DNA of 64,000 nucleotides from Candidatus Aquidulcis sp. Lineage in GTDB: Bacteria; Chloroflexota; Anaerolineae; UBA4142. A program made the translations under genes and the position numbers. The stretch is taken from NCBI GenBank assembly GCA_020723345.1, contig DYJA01000008.1:1-64000 (forward strand), read 5' to 3'. Below, in pieces: positions 17,345 to 27,788 of this stretch (the stretch's first letter is position 1; each line of letters starts with the position of its first letter). Under the pieces are notes generated by a model that worked only from the letters and a program-made list of their open reading frames with translations, searched no databases and was not told the origin of the DNA.

Positions 17345-18145
17345 ATGATCACCAGTCTTACAAACCCCAAAGTCAAACACATCCGCGCGCTCGCGCGCAA
17401 AAAGGAACGCTACGCCGCGCGGCAATTCGTGATCGAAGGCGTGCGGCTGATCGAGGAAGCGCTCGCCGCGCGCGTTGTGCCGTCGCTCGTGTTGCACACC
17501 GCGAATGTGGAAGACGACGCGCGGACGCGCACGCTCCTCGAACGATTGCGCGCGGCGACGCCCGAAGTGTTCGCGGTGAACGACGCGGTGATGAAAGAAA
17601 TCACCAGCACGGAAACGCCGCAAGGCATCGTCGCAGTTGTACCGTTTGTTGAATTGCCGATGCCAGCGCCGCCGCAATTCGTTTTGATTCTGGACGCGGT
17701 GCGCGATCCCGGCAATGTCGGCACGATTTTGCGTTCGGCGCGCGCGGCAGGCGTGAACGCGGTTTTCTGCGCGCACGGCACGGCTGATCCGCACAACGAC
17801 AAAGTTGTCCGCGCGGCGATGGGCGCGCATTTTGCCGTACCGCTGCGCGTCGCGGCGTGGGAAATGATCGCGGACGCGTTACGCGATGTCCCGCGCGTCT
17901 ATCTCGCGGACGCGCGCGGCGAAATTGTCTACACGCGCGCGGATTGGACGCGCCCGGTCGCGCTCATCGTCGGCGGCGAGGCGGAAGGCGCGAGCGACGC
18001 CGCCAAAAAAATCGCTACCTCGCGCGTTTCGATTCCAATGCGCGGCGGCGCGGAATCGCTCAACGCGGCGATGGCGGCGACGATCCTCTTGTTTGAAGCA
18101 GCACGGTATCAGTCAACAGTGAGCAGTGGTACTGTTGACTGTTGA
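17345..18145 (+). CDS. SpoU/TrmH-family RNA 2'-O-methyltransferase
   Basis: This 266-residue protein has an N-terminal substrate-binding domain (SLTNPKVKHIRALARKKER, FVIEGVRLIEEAL). The SPOUT catalytic domain has motif 1 in VRDPGNVGTILRSARAAG, motif 2 in ALIVGGEAEGAS and motif 3 in VSIPMRGGAESLNAAMAATI. It methylates a ribose in rRNA or tRNA using SAM; the exact target cannot be read from sequence. The last dozen residues (YQSTVSSGTVDC) come from a repeat at 18107-18166. The start ATG 17345 has no clear ribosome site. Confidence 0.93.
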   Translation: MITSLTNPKVKHIRALARKKERYAARQFVIEGVRLIEEALAARVVPSLVLHTANVEDDARTRTLLERLRAATPEVFAVNDAVMKEITSTETPQGIVAVVPFVELPMPAPPQFVLILDAVRDPGNVGTILRSARAAGVNAVFCAHGTADPHNDKVVRAAMGAHFAVPLRVAAWEMIADALRDVPRVYLADARGEIVYTRADWTRPVALIVGGEAEGASDAAKKIATSRVSIPMRGGAESLNAAMAATILLFEAARYQSTVSSGTVDC

Positions 18146-18166
18146 CTGTTCACTGTTCACTGACTT
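18107..18166. repeat. CAGTCAACAGTGAGCAGT-type quasi-palindrome
   Basis: CAGTCAACAGTGAGCAGT is mirrored by ACTGTTGACTGTTCACTG. It provides the stop codon of the methyltransferase gene. A similar patch lies at 31203-31268. Confidence 0.6.
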
Positions 18167-18264
18167 GTGGCATAATTCGCGGTAGACAAGGAAACAAGTA
18201 GACCAGTAAACGAATGGGCGCGCCCGATACTTGTCTACCTGTCTACTTTCCCCGGGAGGCACCG

Positions 18265-18861
18265 ATGACCGACTCGTTCGCGCGCTACCGCCCGTACCTG
18301 GCAATGCTGATTTTGTTCGTCATCGTACTGATCGGCACGATTTTCTTTTTGCGCCGACCGGAAGCGCCCGCCGCGGTGACGCTCGCGACGGTGACGCCGC
18401 GTCCCAGCGCGACTCCGGCGTCGATCATCGTGGATGTGCGCGGCGCGGTGAACAAGCCCGGCGTCTACACACTGCCGGTCGGCAGTCGCGTGCAAGACGC
18501 GCTGACGTTTGCGGGCGACGTGATGAGCAACGCGGACACGCGTCCGCTCAATCTCGCGCGGCGGCTCAACGACGGCGAACAGATCTACGTCGCGGTCATC
18601 GGCGAAACGCCGCCGACGGTGGTTGCCGCGTCCGGTAAGGGTGTCGCCCCCACCAAGCCACCGGTCGGCAAAATCAACCTCAACACCGCGACGCTCGCCG
18701 AACTCGATACCTTGCCGGGCATCGGTCCGTCAATCGCGCAACGGATCCTCGATTACCGCACGCAGAATGGCGATTTCAAGACGATCGAGGATTTGAAAAA
18801 AGTGCGCGGCGTCGGCGACGCACTGTTCAATCAGATCAAAGATTTGATCACGGTGCAGTGA
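18265..18861 (+). CDS. comEA: ComEA-like DNA-binding protein
   Basis: This 198-residue membrane-anchored protein has one N-terminal helix (about 10-28) and an SLBB domain (about 50-110, VRGAVNKPGVYTLPVGSRVQ). A tandem helix-hairpin-helix DNA-binding domain follows at the C-terminus (INLNTATLAELDTLPGIGPS...GVGDALFNQIKDLI). ComEA binds incoming DNA outside the cell during natural transformation. No comEC neighbour is visible, though dprA is present at 28.7 kb. The ATG 18265 follows GGGAGG. The length matches the family. Confidence 0.92.
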   Translation: MTDSFARYRPYLAMLILFVIVLIGTIFFLRRPEAPAAVTLATVTPRPSATPASIIVDVRGAVNKPGVYTLPVGSRVQDALTFAGDVMSNADTRPLNLARRLNDGEQIYVAVIGETPPTVVAASGKGVAPTKPPVGKINLNTATLAELDTLPGIGPSIAQRILDYRTQNGDFKTIEDLKKVRGVGDALFNQIKDLITVQ

Positions 18862-18893
18862 AAATGAAACGTGATGCGTCAAGCGGAGGAACT

Positions 18894-19784
18894 GTGAAAC
18901 GACAAATCGCGATTCTTGTTTTGGCAATCTTTTTGGTTGCGTGCGCCGCGCCCGCGCCGACGGCGCGACCACCAACTGCCGCGCCTGCCGCCAAACCGAC
19001 TGAAGCGCCCAAGCCCACTGCCGCGCCGACTCAAGCGGCAGCCGCGACCGCGACTGCGCCGGGCAAATCGCCGCTCAGTCCCGCGAGCAAGTCCAGTCCT
19101 GCGCTGACGCCCCAATCGATCAGACTGCAGAACGTCAAGCGAGACAAACAAGCCGACGGCAGCGTCGTCACCAGCGCGAGTGTGACCGCGCCGGAAAACC
19201 TGGGTGTCGGACAAATGGAACTCGCGTCGCCGGATGCGATGCTGTTGAGCGAGACGCGCACGATTCGGCTGCGCCTTTCGCCCGCGCCGCAACTCGTCGC
19301 GTTGACGCCGGTTGCCGCGCCGGGCAAAACGCCGGACATTCCAAATTTTGTGTACCGCTTTTCCGGCAATGTGCAATTGTATCCGATCATGTACGCCGAA
19401 CTGCGCGCGCTCACGTTCGACCTCGATCAAAAAGGACCGGTGCGCCGCATCGTCGAATCGAACAAGCCGGTCGAATGGGTATGGGTGGTTCAACCGCGCG
19501 CGGCGGGACGACAGGAATTGACGATTGAACTTTCGATCCCGATGATCGTCAACGGCGTCACTACCGAAATGAGCACGCATGTTTTGCAGGATTTGACCGT
19601 CGCGATCCAGGTCGCCGCGCAGCCGACGGTACCCGAGCCACTGCCGACAGCCACACCCCGATCCATCACCGACCGCGTCGGCGATTCGATAGTCGAACAT
19701 TCCGGCGCGCTGCTCGCGTCGATCATTGGCGTCGTCGGCGCGATCCTCGGCGGCATCTTTGCGCTGCTGCGACGCAGAGCGTAA
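18894..19784 (+). CDS. Exported lipoprotein of unknown function
   Basis: This 296-residue protein starts at GTG 18894 behind GGAGG. It has a lipoprotein signal (ILVLAIFLVACAAPAP, lipid Cys about 16), an Ala/Pro/Thr-rich linker and a beta-rich ectodomain. A C-terminal membrane helix (LLASIIGVVGAILGGIFALL) is followed by Arg residues. Both ends are therefore membrane-attached. I do not recognise the central domain. It begins 32 bases after comEA, so the two may be cotranscribed. Confidence 0.7.
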   Translation: MKRQIAILVLAIFLVACAAPAPTARPPTAAPAAKPTEAPKPTAAPTQAAAATATAPGKSPLSPASKSSPALTPQSIRLQNVKRDKQADGSVVTSASVTAPENLGVGQMELASPDAMLLSETRTIRLRLSPAPQLVALTPVAAPGKTPDIPNFVYRFSGNVQLYPIMYAELRALTFDLDQKGPVRRIVESNKPVEWVWVVQPRAAGRQELTIELSIPMIVNGVTTEMSTHVLQDLTVAIQVAAQPTVPEPLPTATPRSITDRVGDSIVEHSGALLASIIGVVGAILGGIFALLRRRA

Positions 19785-19795
19785 ATTGGACAAGC

Positions 19796-19888
19796 CAATA
19801 TCAAACCAGCCCAACCGCAAAGAACGCAAAGACCGCGCAGAAAGAAATTTCCTAAACCTTTGCGGGCTTGGCGTTCTTTGCGGTTCAA
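19796..19888. terminator. CGCAAAGAACGCAAAG hairpin
   Basis: CAACCGCAAAGAACGCAAAG is mirrored by GGCGTTCTTTGCGG. It lies between the lipoprotein and the antiporter and could end transcription. No T-run follows. Confidence 0.5.
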
Positions 19889-19904
19889 AATCCATTGAGG
19901 CAGA

Positions 19905-21008
19905 ATGAAACCCACACCCCGCGCCCTCCGTAAACTTTTCTCCGATCCTTCGCGCGTCGTCGACGCGCTCTTGATTTTCGTGCCGATTGCGATCGTGCTC
20001 GAACTCGCGCACGCGAATCCGACCGCGATTTTTGTCGCGTCCGCGCTCGGCATCGTGCCGCTCGCCGGGTTTCTGGGCGAAGCGACCGACGCGCTCGCGC
20101 AGCGCGCCGGTCAGCGCGTCGGCGCGCTGTTGAACGCGACGCTCGGCAACGCCGCGGAACTGATCATCACGATTGTCGCGATTCGCGCCGGGCTGCTCGA
20201 AGTCGTCAAAGCGTCGATCACCGGTTCGATCATCGGCAACATTTTGCTCGTGCTCGGTTTGAGTTTGCTGCTCGGCGGGATCAAGCATGGCTTTCAGACG
20301 TTCGGACGGCGCGGCGCGTCCGTCAACGTGACGATGATGACGATTGCGATCATCGGCTTGGTGATTCCCGCGATCTTCGCGCAAGCGATCGAGCCGCGCA
20401 ATCACGACGCGGTCGAGTACCTCAGCATCGGCGTCGCGATTGCGTTGATGCTCGCGTACGTGTTGAGCGTCGTCTTTTCGTTTCGGATGCCGAGCGAGGA
20501 AACGCACGCCGCGCCCGGCGCAGTGACCACGACTGAACACGCGGCGTGGGGCGTGAACCGCGCGCTCGCCGTGTTGACGGTGAGCGTGATCGCGATTGCC
20601 GCGCTGAGCGAAATTCTCGTCGGCGCGCTGGAGCCGCTGGTGCGCGAGCAAGGTCTGACGGAATTGTTCGTCGGCGTGATCGTCGTGCCGATCATCGGCA
20701 ACGCGGCGGAACATCTGGTCGCGGTCGAAATGGCAATGAAAAACAAAATGGAACTCGCGCTCGGCATCGCGCTCGGCTCGAGTTTGCAGATCGCGCTCTT
20801 CGTCGCGCCGCTGCTCGTGTTCCTCAGTCTCGCCGCCGGGAATCCCATGTCGCTCGTCTTCAATCCATTCGAACTTGCCGCGCTCTTTGCGACGGTGCTG
20901 ATCGCCGCGTTCATCGCGTTCGACGGCGAATCGAACTGGCTGGAGGGCGCGCAGTTGCTGATCGTCTACGCGATTCTCGCGCTCGCGTTTTTCTTTTTGC
21001 CGGTATGA
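19905..21008 (+). CDS. Ca2+/H+ (or Na+/H+) antiporter, CaCA family
   Basis: This 367-residue protein has about eleven hydrophobic helices in two inverted halves. Each half carries the ion-binding signature: [20 protein letters not shown] and [18 protein letters not shown]. This is the ChaA/CAX layout, exchanging cytoplasmic Ca2+ for protons. It begins at ATG 19905. Its TGA overlaps the ATG of the RCK gene, suggesting that cation export and the RCK protein are made together. Confidence 0.92.
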   Translation: MKPTPRALRKLFSDPSRVVDALLIFVPIAIVLELAHANPTAIFVASALGIVPLAGFLGEATDALAQRAGQRVGALLNATLGNAAELIITIVAIRAGLLEVVKASITGSIIGNILLVLGLSLLLGGIKHGFQTFGRRGASVNVTMMTIAIIGLVIPAIFAQAIEPRNHDAVEYLSIGVAIALMLAYVLSVVFSFRMPSEETHAAPGAVTTTEHAAWGVNRALAVLTVSVIAIAALSEILVGALEPLVREQGLTELFVGVIVVPIIGNAAEHLVAVEMAMKNKMELALGIALGSSLQIALFVAPLLVFLSLAAGNPMSLVFNPFELAALFATVLIAAFIAFDGESNWLEGAQLLIVYAILALAFFFLPV

Positions 21009-22045
21009 AGTCTTTTCATTCTCTCTCCCGCCGCCTCCACGCCACGTGGCGCGACACCGCGCTCCTCTTGCGCGATTTTCGCGCGCCGTTAATTTTGTTC
21101 GCCATTCTGATTATCGGCGGCGGTTGGGCGTACTATAATCTCGCCGCGTACGCAAACGAACCGATCGACAGTCTCGGCGCAGCGGTTTACCTCGCGCTGA
21201 CGATGGTTTTTTTCCAAGCCGCCGAAGACTTTCCGCACGCGTGGTATCTCCAACTGTTTTATTTTGCGATGCCGCTGCTGGGTCTCAGCGTCCTCGCGCA
21301 AGGGCTGACCGATTTCGGCGTGTTGTTGTTCAATCGCAAACAACGCAGCAAGGAGTGGGAAATGGCAGTCGCTTCCACCTTCAATCATCACATCGTTCTC
21401 GTCGGTTTAGGGCATCTCGGTTATCGCGTCGTCTCGCAGTTGCACGAACTGAACCAAGAAGTCGTCGTAATCGAAGCCAAGCCGCGCGATGATCTCGTCG
21501 CGAATCTGCGCGCGTTCGACATTCCGATTTTGGAAGGCGACGCGACGCGCGAAGCGCTGCTCGACGCGGCGGGAATCAAACACGCGCGCGTCCTCGTGTT
21601 GTGTACGCAGAACGACAATTTGAATATGCAGATCGCGGTCAAGGCGCGGAGTCTGAACAAAGACATTCGCGTCATCATGCGGATTTTCGACGACGATTTC
21701 GCGCACGCGCTGCAGAAGCAATTCGGTTTCACTGCGCTCAGCGCGACGGGCATGGCAGCGCCGGTCTTTGCGGCGACGGCGGCGGGCATGGACATTTCGC
21801 ATCCGATCACCGTCGAAGGGCAGGCGCTCTCGCTCGCGCGGATGGACGTTTCGCCGAAAGCGCAACTCGTCGGGTTATCGGTCAGCCAGATCGAACAGCA
21901 GTACGATGTGAGCGTCGTCTTGCTGCACAACAGCAACGGACGCGATTTTCATCCGGCGGGCGATCGGCGCATTGCCGCAAACGATATTATCGCGGTGCTC
22001 GGCGGACACGCGCAGATCAATCGGCTCGCGCAAGACAACAAGTAA
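21005..22045 (+). CDS. RCK/TrkA-N protein with two-helix membrane domain
   Basis: This 346-residue protein has a membrane part (about 25-110) that looks like a two-helix channel with a re-entrant segment. I do not see the usual TVGYG potassium filter; the corresponding region reads TMVFFQAAEDFPHAW. An RCK Rossmann domain follows (HIVLVGLGHLGYRVVSQLHE, with acidic residue EAKPRDD), and then a TrkA-C-like domain. It may be an ion channel of altered selectivity or a sensor for the adjacent antiporter. It starts at ATG 21005, overlapping the previous stop. Confidence 0.85.
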   Translation: MKSFHSLSRRLHATWRDTALLLRDFRAPLILFAILIIGGGWAYYNLAAYANEPIDSLGAAVYLALTMVFFQAAEDFPHAWYLQLFYFAMPLLGLSVLAQGLTDFGVLLFNRKQRSKEWEMAVASTFNHHIVLVGLGHLGYRVVSQLHELNQEVVVIEAKPRDDLVANLRAFDIPILEGDATREALLDAAGIKHARVLVLCTQNDNLNMQIAVKARSLNKDIRVIMRIFDDDFAHALQKQFGFTALSATGMAAPVFAATAAGMDISHPITVEGQALSLARMDVSPKAQLVGLSVSQIEQQYDVSVVLLHNSNGRDFHPAGDRRIAANDIIAVLGGHAQINRLAQDNK

Positions 22046-22047
22046 TT

Positions 22048-22100
22048 CTCGATTGCCGCTGAACGAATCGAAAATCGAAAATCCAAAATCGGAAATTCGA
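22048..22100. repeat. CGAAAATCGAAAATCC-type repeat
   Basis: ATTCTCGATTGCCG and GAATCGAAAATCGAAAATCC form an imperfect hairpin. Very similar words are found in frame inside the BTAD regulator near 15840-15900. Confidence 0.5.
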
Positions 22101-22110
22101 TGGAGTCGAA

Positions 22111-23493
<1,383 letters not shown>

Positions 23494-23545
23494 CTGACAC
23501 CGCGAGGGGCGGCACAATGAAGACATCAAGGATGAAGGAAAGGCA

Positions 23546-24328
23546 ATGAAAGAGCCAATCGAAGGAAGCAACTGGTTCTTTGTGGATGAATCGGGAGACC
23601 CGACATTTTATGATCGCAACGGCAACTTGATTATTGGACAACCAGGTTGTTCACCAATTTTGATTCTTGGATTCGCCGAGACGACCGAACCTGCGCCAAT
23701 GCGCCGTGCGCTTGCCGAATTACATCGCGAGATTGCTGCAGACGAGTATCTCAAAGGTGTTCCGTCGGTCAGCAAAACGAATATCGCGTTCCATGCTAAA
23801 GACGATGCGCCTGAAGTGCGCGAGAAGGCGTTCAAATTGATTCGCACACTTGATTTCAAAACACAATTCGTCGTCGCGCGCAAGATTGAGCGTGTTTTCC
23901 AGAATACTTTTCACGGCAAAGAATCCAGGTTCTATGAGCATCTCGTGAGTCTGCTTTTCTCAAACGCGGTACATCGTCATACGGAGAATCATATCTATTT
24001 TGCCAAGCGGGGTTCGACGACGCGTCAAGCGCCGTTGGCATCGGCGATCCAAATAGGCATCAAGCAATTCGAAGAAAAATATCGAACGACCGTCAACACA
24101 AAATGGCGTGTTAGCGCGCAAGTTCCCGATGGGGAACCCTGTTTGCAGATCATTGATTACATGAATTGGGCAGTCTATCGCGCGTTTGTAAAAAGAGAAA
24201 TGCGATACTATCGTTTTGTCGAGGACAAGATAAGTCTACTCGTGGACTTGTACGACACGGAGAACTATCCGAAGAATTGGTACAACCGCCATAACCCATT
24301 TGACATAGAAAAAGCCAGCCCCCTCTAG
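23546..24328 (+). CDS. DUF3800 protein
   Basis: This 260-residue member of the DUF3800 family has an RNase-H-like fold. The signature FFVDESGDPTFYDRNG lies at its N-terminus, and later acidic residues lie in ENHIYFAKRG and CLQIIDYMNWAVYRAF. Its biochemical function is unknown. The gene is clearly lower in GC than its neighbours and free of CGCG words, suggesting recent transfer. It starts at ATG 23546 after GAAAGG. The 3' end and stop run into a strongly folded segment (24314-24386), a combination known for DUF3800 genes. Confidence 0.9.
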   Translation: MKEPIEGSNWFFVDESGDPTFYDRNGNLIIGQPGCSPILILGFAETTEPAPMRRALAELHREIAADEYLKGVPSVSKTNIAFHAKDDAPEVREKAFKLIRTLDFKTQFVVARKIERVFQNTFHGKESRFYEHLVSLLFSNAVHRHTENHIYFAKRGSTTRQAPLASAIQIGIKQFEEKYRTTVNTKWRVSAQVPDGEPCLQIIDYMNWAVYRAFVKREMRYYRFVEDKISLLVDLYDTENYPKNWYNRHNPFDIEKASPL

Positions 24329-24386
24329 GCTAGACTTGGGTTCCCAAGCGCACGGCATGAAGCCGACTTTCACCTACAGAGGACTG
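24314..24386 (+). ncRNA. Candidate DUF3800-associated structured RNA
   Basis: Starting in the last codons of the DUF3800 gene, CCTCT (about 24322-24326) pairs with AGAGG (about 24378-24382) and encloses two hairpins. They are CTTGG/CCAAG with loop GTTC, and CGGC/GCCG with loop ATGAA. An outer CAG/CTG pair extends the closing stem. DUF3800 genes were reported with several dedicated RNA motifs (Weinberg and colleagues, 2017, as I recall). Which motif, if any, this matches I cannot test. Confidence 0.5.
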
Positions 24387-24647
24387 ACTTGATTCTGCGC
24401 GTATTATACAACGGTTACCTAATCCTGTCAATGTTTTTTGCGAAAAATGCTATAAAAAACTTCCGACGGCATCAGGCCGTGTCACTAAAGAAAAAACAAA
24501 ATCGTGGAAGTACGCGGTGAGACCACAGACCTTCCAGGTTTCCACAAGCCTGGAGGGTCTTTCATTTTACACTCATTTTACAGCAAACTCATCCGCGTTT
24601 CATTTGCGCGTGCGATAGTGGCAGTGGAAAGAAGGGAGGCAATCACC
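24329..24647. other. AT-richer gap between DUF3800 and the lipoprotein gene
   Basis: It contains the structured DUF3800 3' flank, an AT-rich stretch (24420-24500) and a strong hairpin terminator at 24527-24568. The ribosome site AAGGGAGG of the next gene follows. No further gene is seen. Confidence 0.5.
24527..24568 (+). terminator. AGACCTTCCAGG hairpin with T-rich tail
   Basis: AGACCTTCCAGG pairs with CCTGGAGGGTCT, followed by TTCATTTT. It is probably a functional terminator. The same words occur at 25918-25952 and inside the BTAD regulator gene. Confidence 0.65.
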
Positions 24648-25421
24648 ATGTTCAAGAAAATCTTTTTACTCAACACACTGTTGATCCTTTTTGCGTTGAG
24701 CGTGACCGCGTGTCAAGCGATTCCGGATCTCGCGCCGCAACCCGCGCCGGTCGCCGCGCCAACGGACGCGCCGACGCCTGCGACAGCCGCGCCGAGCGCG
24801 CCTGTCGCGCCGCCCGCGCAAGCCAAGCCGCAATTACCGGATCGCGGCAAGGTCGAAGGCGCGCTCAAACTCGCCGATTTGTCCGGCGGCGTCGTCGCCG
24901 AAAACAAAAACGGCGCGCTCACGCTGCGCCTCGCGCAACGCCAAACCCAGCAAGTGCAGACGAACGCGAGCACGATCGTCGTCGTGCCCGGCAAAGCGAA
25001 CGCGCAGGTCGCCGATATTCGCGTCGGGGATCGCGTCATCGTCGATTTCGGCGGCGACACGACGAATACGACTGCCGCGTTCCTGCTCGCCTTGCCCGCC
25101 GATTACAACGTAGGCAATGTTTTGTTGGGCGCGGTCATGTCGACCCAAGGCGAAACGATCAACGTTCGCACGCGCACCGGGAACGGCCGCGTCGTCACCG
25201 GCAGCCAGACGACCTTTGTGAATCTCAGCGACGACAAGCCAACAATCGGCGCGTTCAAGGATTTGAAACAAGGCAACGTCGTCGTCGCGATTGGACAGGA
25301 CACCAGCGACGCGTTCAACGCGCAGATTATCGTCATCGCCGACAAAGACGCGCGCGCGATTTTGGATCGCAACAGAGGCAATCAACCCGCGCCAACGCCA
25401 ACGCCAAAACCGGGCGCGTGA
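24648..25421 (+). CDS. Lipoprotein with DUF5666-like beta repeats
   Basis: This 257-residue protein has a lipoprotein signal peptide (LLILFALSVTACQ, lipid Cys about 23) and a Pro/Ala linker. Two related beta-barrel-like repeats follow (about 75-150 and 160-235), each with a VxVGDRVIV/LKQGNVVVAIG element, as in DUF5666 domains. A Pro/Thr tail ends the protein. It is extracytoplasmic and has no known function. ATG 24648 follows AAGGGAGG. It is 45 bp upstream of another exported protein, likely in one operon. Confidence 0.75.
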   Translation: MFKKIFLLNTLLILFALSVTACQAIPDLAPQPAPVAAPTDAPTPATAAPSAPVAPPAQAKPQLPDRGKVEGALKLADLSGGVVAENKNGALTLRLAQRQTQQVQTNASTIVVVPGKANAQVADIRVGDRVIVDFGGDTTNTTAAFLLALPADYNVGNVLLGAVMSTQGETINVRTRTGNGRVVTGSQTTFVNLSDDKPTIGAFKDLKQGNVVVAIGQDTSDAFNAQIIVIADKDARAILDRNRGNQPAPTPTPKPGA

Positions 25422-25466
25422 TCGCAAAGACAAGACAATCCCATTCCCAAAAACCAGGAGGTTGAA

Positions 25467-25910
25467 ATGAAACACAAATCAGTGATCGCCTTGACAGTCG
25501 CGCTGAGCGCGGTTTTGCTGATGACCGCAGCCGCCGGGGCAGAACAAGGCGGCGGCACCGGCACGCTGACCGCACAAGGCGACGGCTTGGCAGCGATGCG
25601 CGGCAACGGCTCGATCGCGATCAGCGGCTCGGGCGTGCTGACGATTCGCGATCTGGCGGGCGACGCGCAGATCGAGGTGACTGGCGAAGGACACAAACGC
25701 GAACCGAACGAGCGTACCGTCGTCTACGCCGGTTTCGACGGCAAGGCGCAGATCAGTGGGAGCAACATCGTCGTGACACTCAAGGGCAAAAACATCAAAC
25801 TCGAAGCGACCGGCACCGGCAAGTTCTTGCTGCGCGGACACGGCAAGTATCACACTGACAAAGAAGATGGCGAGTGGACGGAACGCGGCAAAGTGATCAC
25901 GCTGCCGTGA
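25467..25910 (+). CDS. Small secreted beta-rich protein
   Basis: This 147-residue protein has a signal peptide (IALTVALSAVLLMTAAAGA, cleavage near AGA-EQ). The rest is a compact Gly-rich beta domain (GSIAISGSGVLTIRDLAG, GKAQISGSNIVVTLKGKN). I recognise no named family. It starts at ATG 25467 after AGGAGG and lies between a lipoprotein and a Tat-exported hydrolase, all facing the outside. Confidence 0.72.
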   Translation: MKHKSVIALTVALSAVLLMTAAAGAEQGGGTGTLTAQGDGLAAMRGNGSIAISGSGVLTIRDLAGDAQIEVTGEGHKREPNERTVVYAGFDGKAQISGSNIVVTLKGKNIKLEATGTGKFLLRGHGKYHTDKEDGEWTERGKVITLP

Positions 25911-25966
25911 GCGAAGCAGACCTGGAGGGTTTCCCCAAACCTTCCAGGTCTTTGGTGGCACCCACA

Positions 25967-27670
25967 ATGCAAACGACCCGACGCGAATTTCTCAAACAAA
26001 TCGGCATCGGCGCGGCGTCTCTGGCAAGCGCATGGATGTTGTCAAGTTGCAAGGCGGCAGATTTGCCCGCGCGCGCCGCCCTCACTCCAACATCCAATTT
26101 CCAACTTCCGACGGCGACTCTTCCGGCTCCAACGCTCGCACCTCCGCCGATCACCGCGCGTCTCAGCGCGGACGTGAGCCGCGTCGTCGGCGCGTGCGAT
26201 TCCAAGATGTGGGCGAACATCGGCTTCGACCCGATGTACTCGCACACGGTTTCCCCGGCGACGCAGCCGGTTTGGGATCTGATTCGCACGAACAAATTGT
26301 TTCGCTACATCCGCTGCCACAACACGTTCAGCGACGCCGCGCCAAACGCGCGCCCCGATCAAATTTACGGTTGCCGCGTGTACTCGGAAGACGCGACCGG
26401 CAAATCGCGCTACAACTTTCAATATCTCGATCAGGTGCTGGATACCTGGACGCGCGCGGGCTTGAAGCCGATCCTCGAAATGGGTTTCATGCCGGACGCG
26501 CTCGCGGAAGGCGCGCTCGTCCGCAACTACTCGGGCGGCGCGGTCAACACCCCGCGCGATTACACCAAATGGCGCGAACTGATTCACCAAACGGTCAAGC
26601 ACCTCCTCGCGCGGTACGGCGCGGACGAAATTCGGACGTGGTACTTTGAAATCTGGAACGAGCCGGACTTGCGAACCTATTTCATCGACGGTCATCAGCC
26701 GCCGCTGCCGGGCAAATTCACATCCGAAAGCGTCGCGCGCTTTATGAAGATGTACGATTATTTTGTGGACGGCGCGCTCGCGGCAGATTCACAAATCAAA
26801 GTAGGCGGTCCGGGACTGGCGGGCAATAACGAATTTTTCAAACTCTTTCTCGATCACATCACGCGCGGGACGAACGCGGTCACCGGCGCGCGCGGCACGC
26901 GCGCGGATTTCATTTCGTGGCACGGCTACGGCGCCAGTCAGAGTTTGCTCGACAACAATCGCAAACGCCGCGCGCTCGTCCGCAGTTATCCTGAACTCGC
27001 GCCAGCCGAATTGCACCAGAACGAATGGGGACCCGCGCTGAATCTTACCGACCGGGGACAATCGGCGACCGTTCTCGGCGAATACTACGCCGCGTTTCTA
27101 TGTCGTTCGATTGACAACAATTTCAACAACGCGGACGCGCGTGTCGATCTAATTTTGCGCTGGGGACAGATGGCGGACGGCTGGCGCGCCCACACGCGGC
27201 ATTACGGCGAGCAGGTCGTCCCGCTGCCGATTTTCAACGCGTACCTGCTGCTGAACAAACTGGGGCCCGAACGCATCGCGGTCGAGCACGCGCAAGCCGG
27301 CGCGAACGTGCGCGCGTTCGCCGCGCGGCGCGGTGCGCCTTCCGCGCAGATCGTCGTCTATCGCCTGGAGGAAAAAAACGAGGACGGCACTGGCGATGCG
27401 GTCGGCGTCGAGTTGACGGTGAGCGGATTATCCGGCGCGACGCTGCCGGTCAAACACTATCGAATCGACCGCGAACGCGCGAACGCGTACCGCGCGTGGC
27501 TCGCGCTCGGCAGTCCAAAGCAGCCGACGCGCGCGCAGATCGACGAAATCGCCGCGCGCGCCAATCTTGCGCCGGAAACAGAAATCGTGAAAATCGAAAA
27601 CGGCGCGGCGCGTCTCGCGTTCGGAATTTTGCCGAATGCGATGTCGCTGCTCGCGCTGGGTGAAGAATAA
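25967..27670 (+). CDS. Tat-exported GH39-like glycoside hydrolase
   Basis: This 567-residue enzyme starts at ATG 25967. The signal has TTRREFLKQ and ends in a lipobox (LSSC), indicating a folded lipoprotein exported by Tat. After a linker comes an (alpha/beta)8 domain of clan GH-A, most like GH39 beta-xylosidases. The acid/base Glu is in FEIWNEPDLRTYF, and the nucleophile Glu is probably in ELHQNEWGP. A beta-sandwich C-terminus follows. The linker TPTSNFQLPTATLPAP is encoded by words typical of local intergenic repeats. Confidence 0.85.
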   Translation: MQTTRREFLKQIGIGAASLASAWMLSSCKAADLPARAALTPTSNFQLPTATLPAPTLAPPPITARLSADVSRVVGACDSKMWANIGFDPMYSHTVSPATQPVWDLIRTNKLFRYIRCHNTFSDAAPNARPDQIYGCRVYSEDATGKSRYNFQYLDQVLDTWTRAGLKPILEMGFMPDALAEGALVRNYSGGAVNTPRDYTKWRELIHQTVKHLLARYGADEIRTWYFEIWNEPDLRTYFIDGHQPPLPGKFTSESVARFMKMYDYFVDGALAADSQIKVGGPGLAGNNEFFKLFLDHITRGTNAVTGARGTRADFISWHGYGASQSLLDNNRKRRALVRSYPELAPAELHQNEWGPALNLTDRGQSATVLGEYYAAFLCRSIDNNFNNADARVDLILRWGQMADGWRAHTRHYGEQVVPLPIFNAYLLLNKLGPERIAVEHAQAGANVRAFAARRGAPSAQIVVYRLEEKNEDGTGDAVGVELTVSGLSGATLPVKHYRIDRERANAYRAWLALGSPKQPTRAQIDEIAARANLAPETEIVKIENGAARLAFGILPNAMSLLALGEE

Positions 27671-27752
27671 GAAAATACACGACGCGTGCCGCCCGGCATA
27701 TCTCGATCTCTCGCCGCTGCGCGATGCGTTCAAGCAAGCGACGATGAAATAA
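27660..27752 (+). pseudogene. Short protein-like relic after the GH39 gene
   Basis: In another frame than the GH39 gene, 30 codons from GTG 27660 read like a protein end (HDACRPAYLDLSPLRDAFKQ then ATMK and stop). No ribosome site or longer frame is present. It may be the remnant C-terminus of a lost gene. Confidence 0.25.
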
Positions 27753-27754
27753 AT

Positions 27755-27783
27755 GTAGGGGCGCAATTGAATTGCGCCCCTAC
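27755..27783. repeat. 29-bp palindrome
   Basis: GTAGGGGCGCAATT and its exact complement surround a central G. It lies between convergent genes and could work as a two-way terminator. Confidence 0.7.
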
Positions 27784-27788
27784 GCATT

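Noticed and set aside
18879-20714. 611-codon minus-strand frame over the lipoprotein and antiporter
   Set aside because: Extreme Arg/Asp/His content and no motif; the plus-strand genes are clear.
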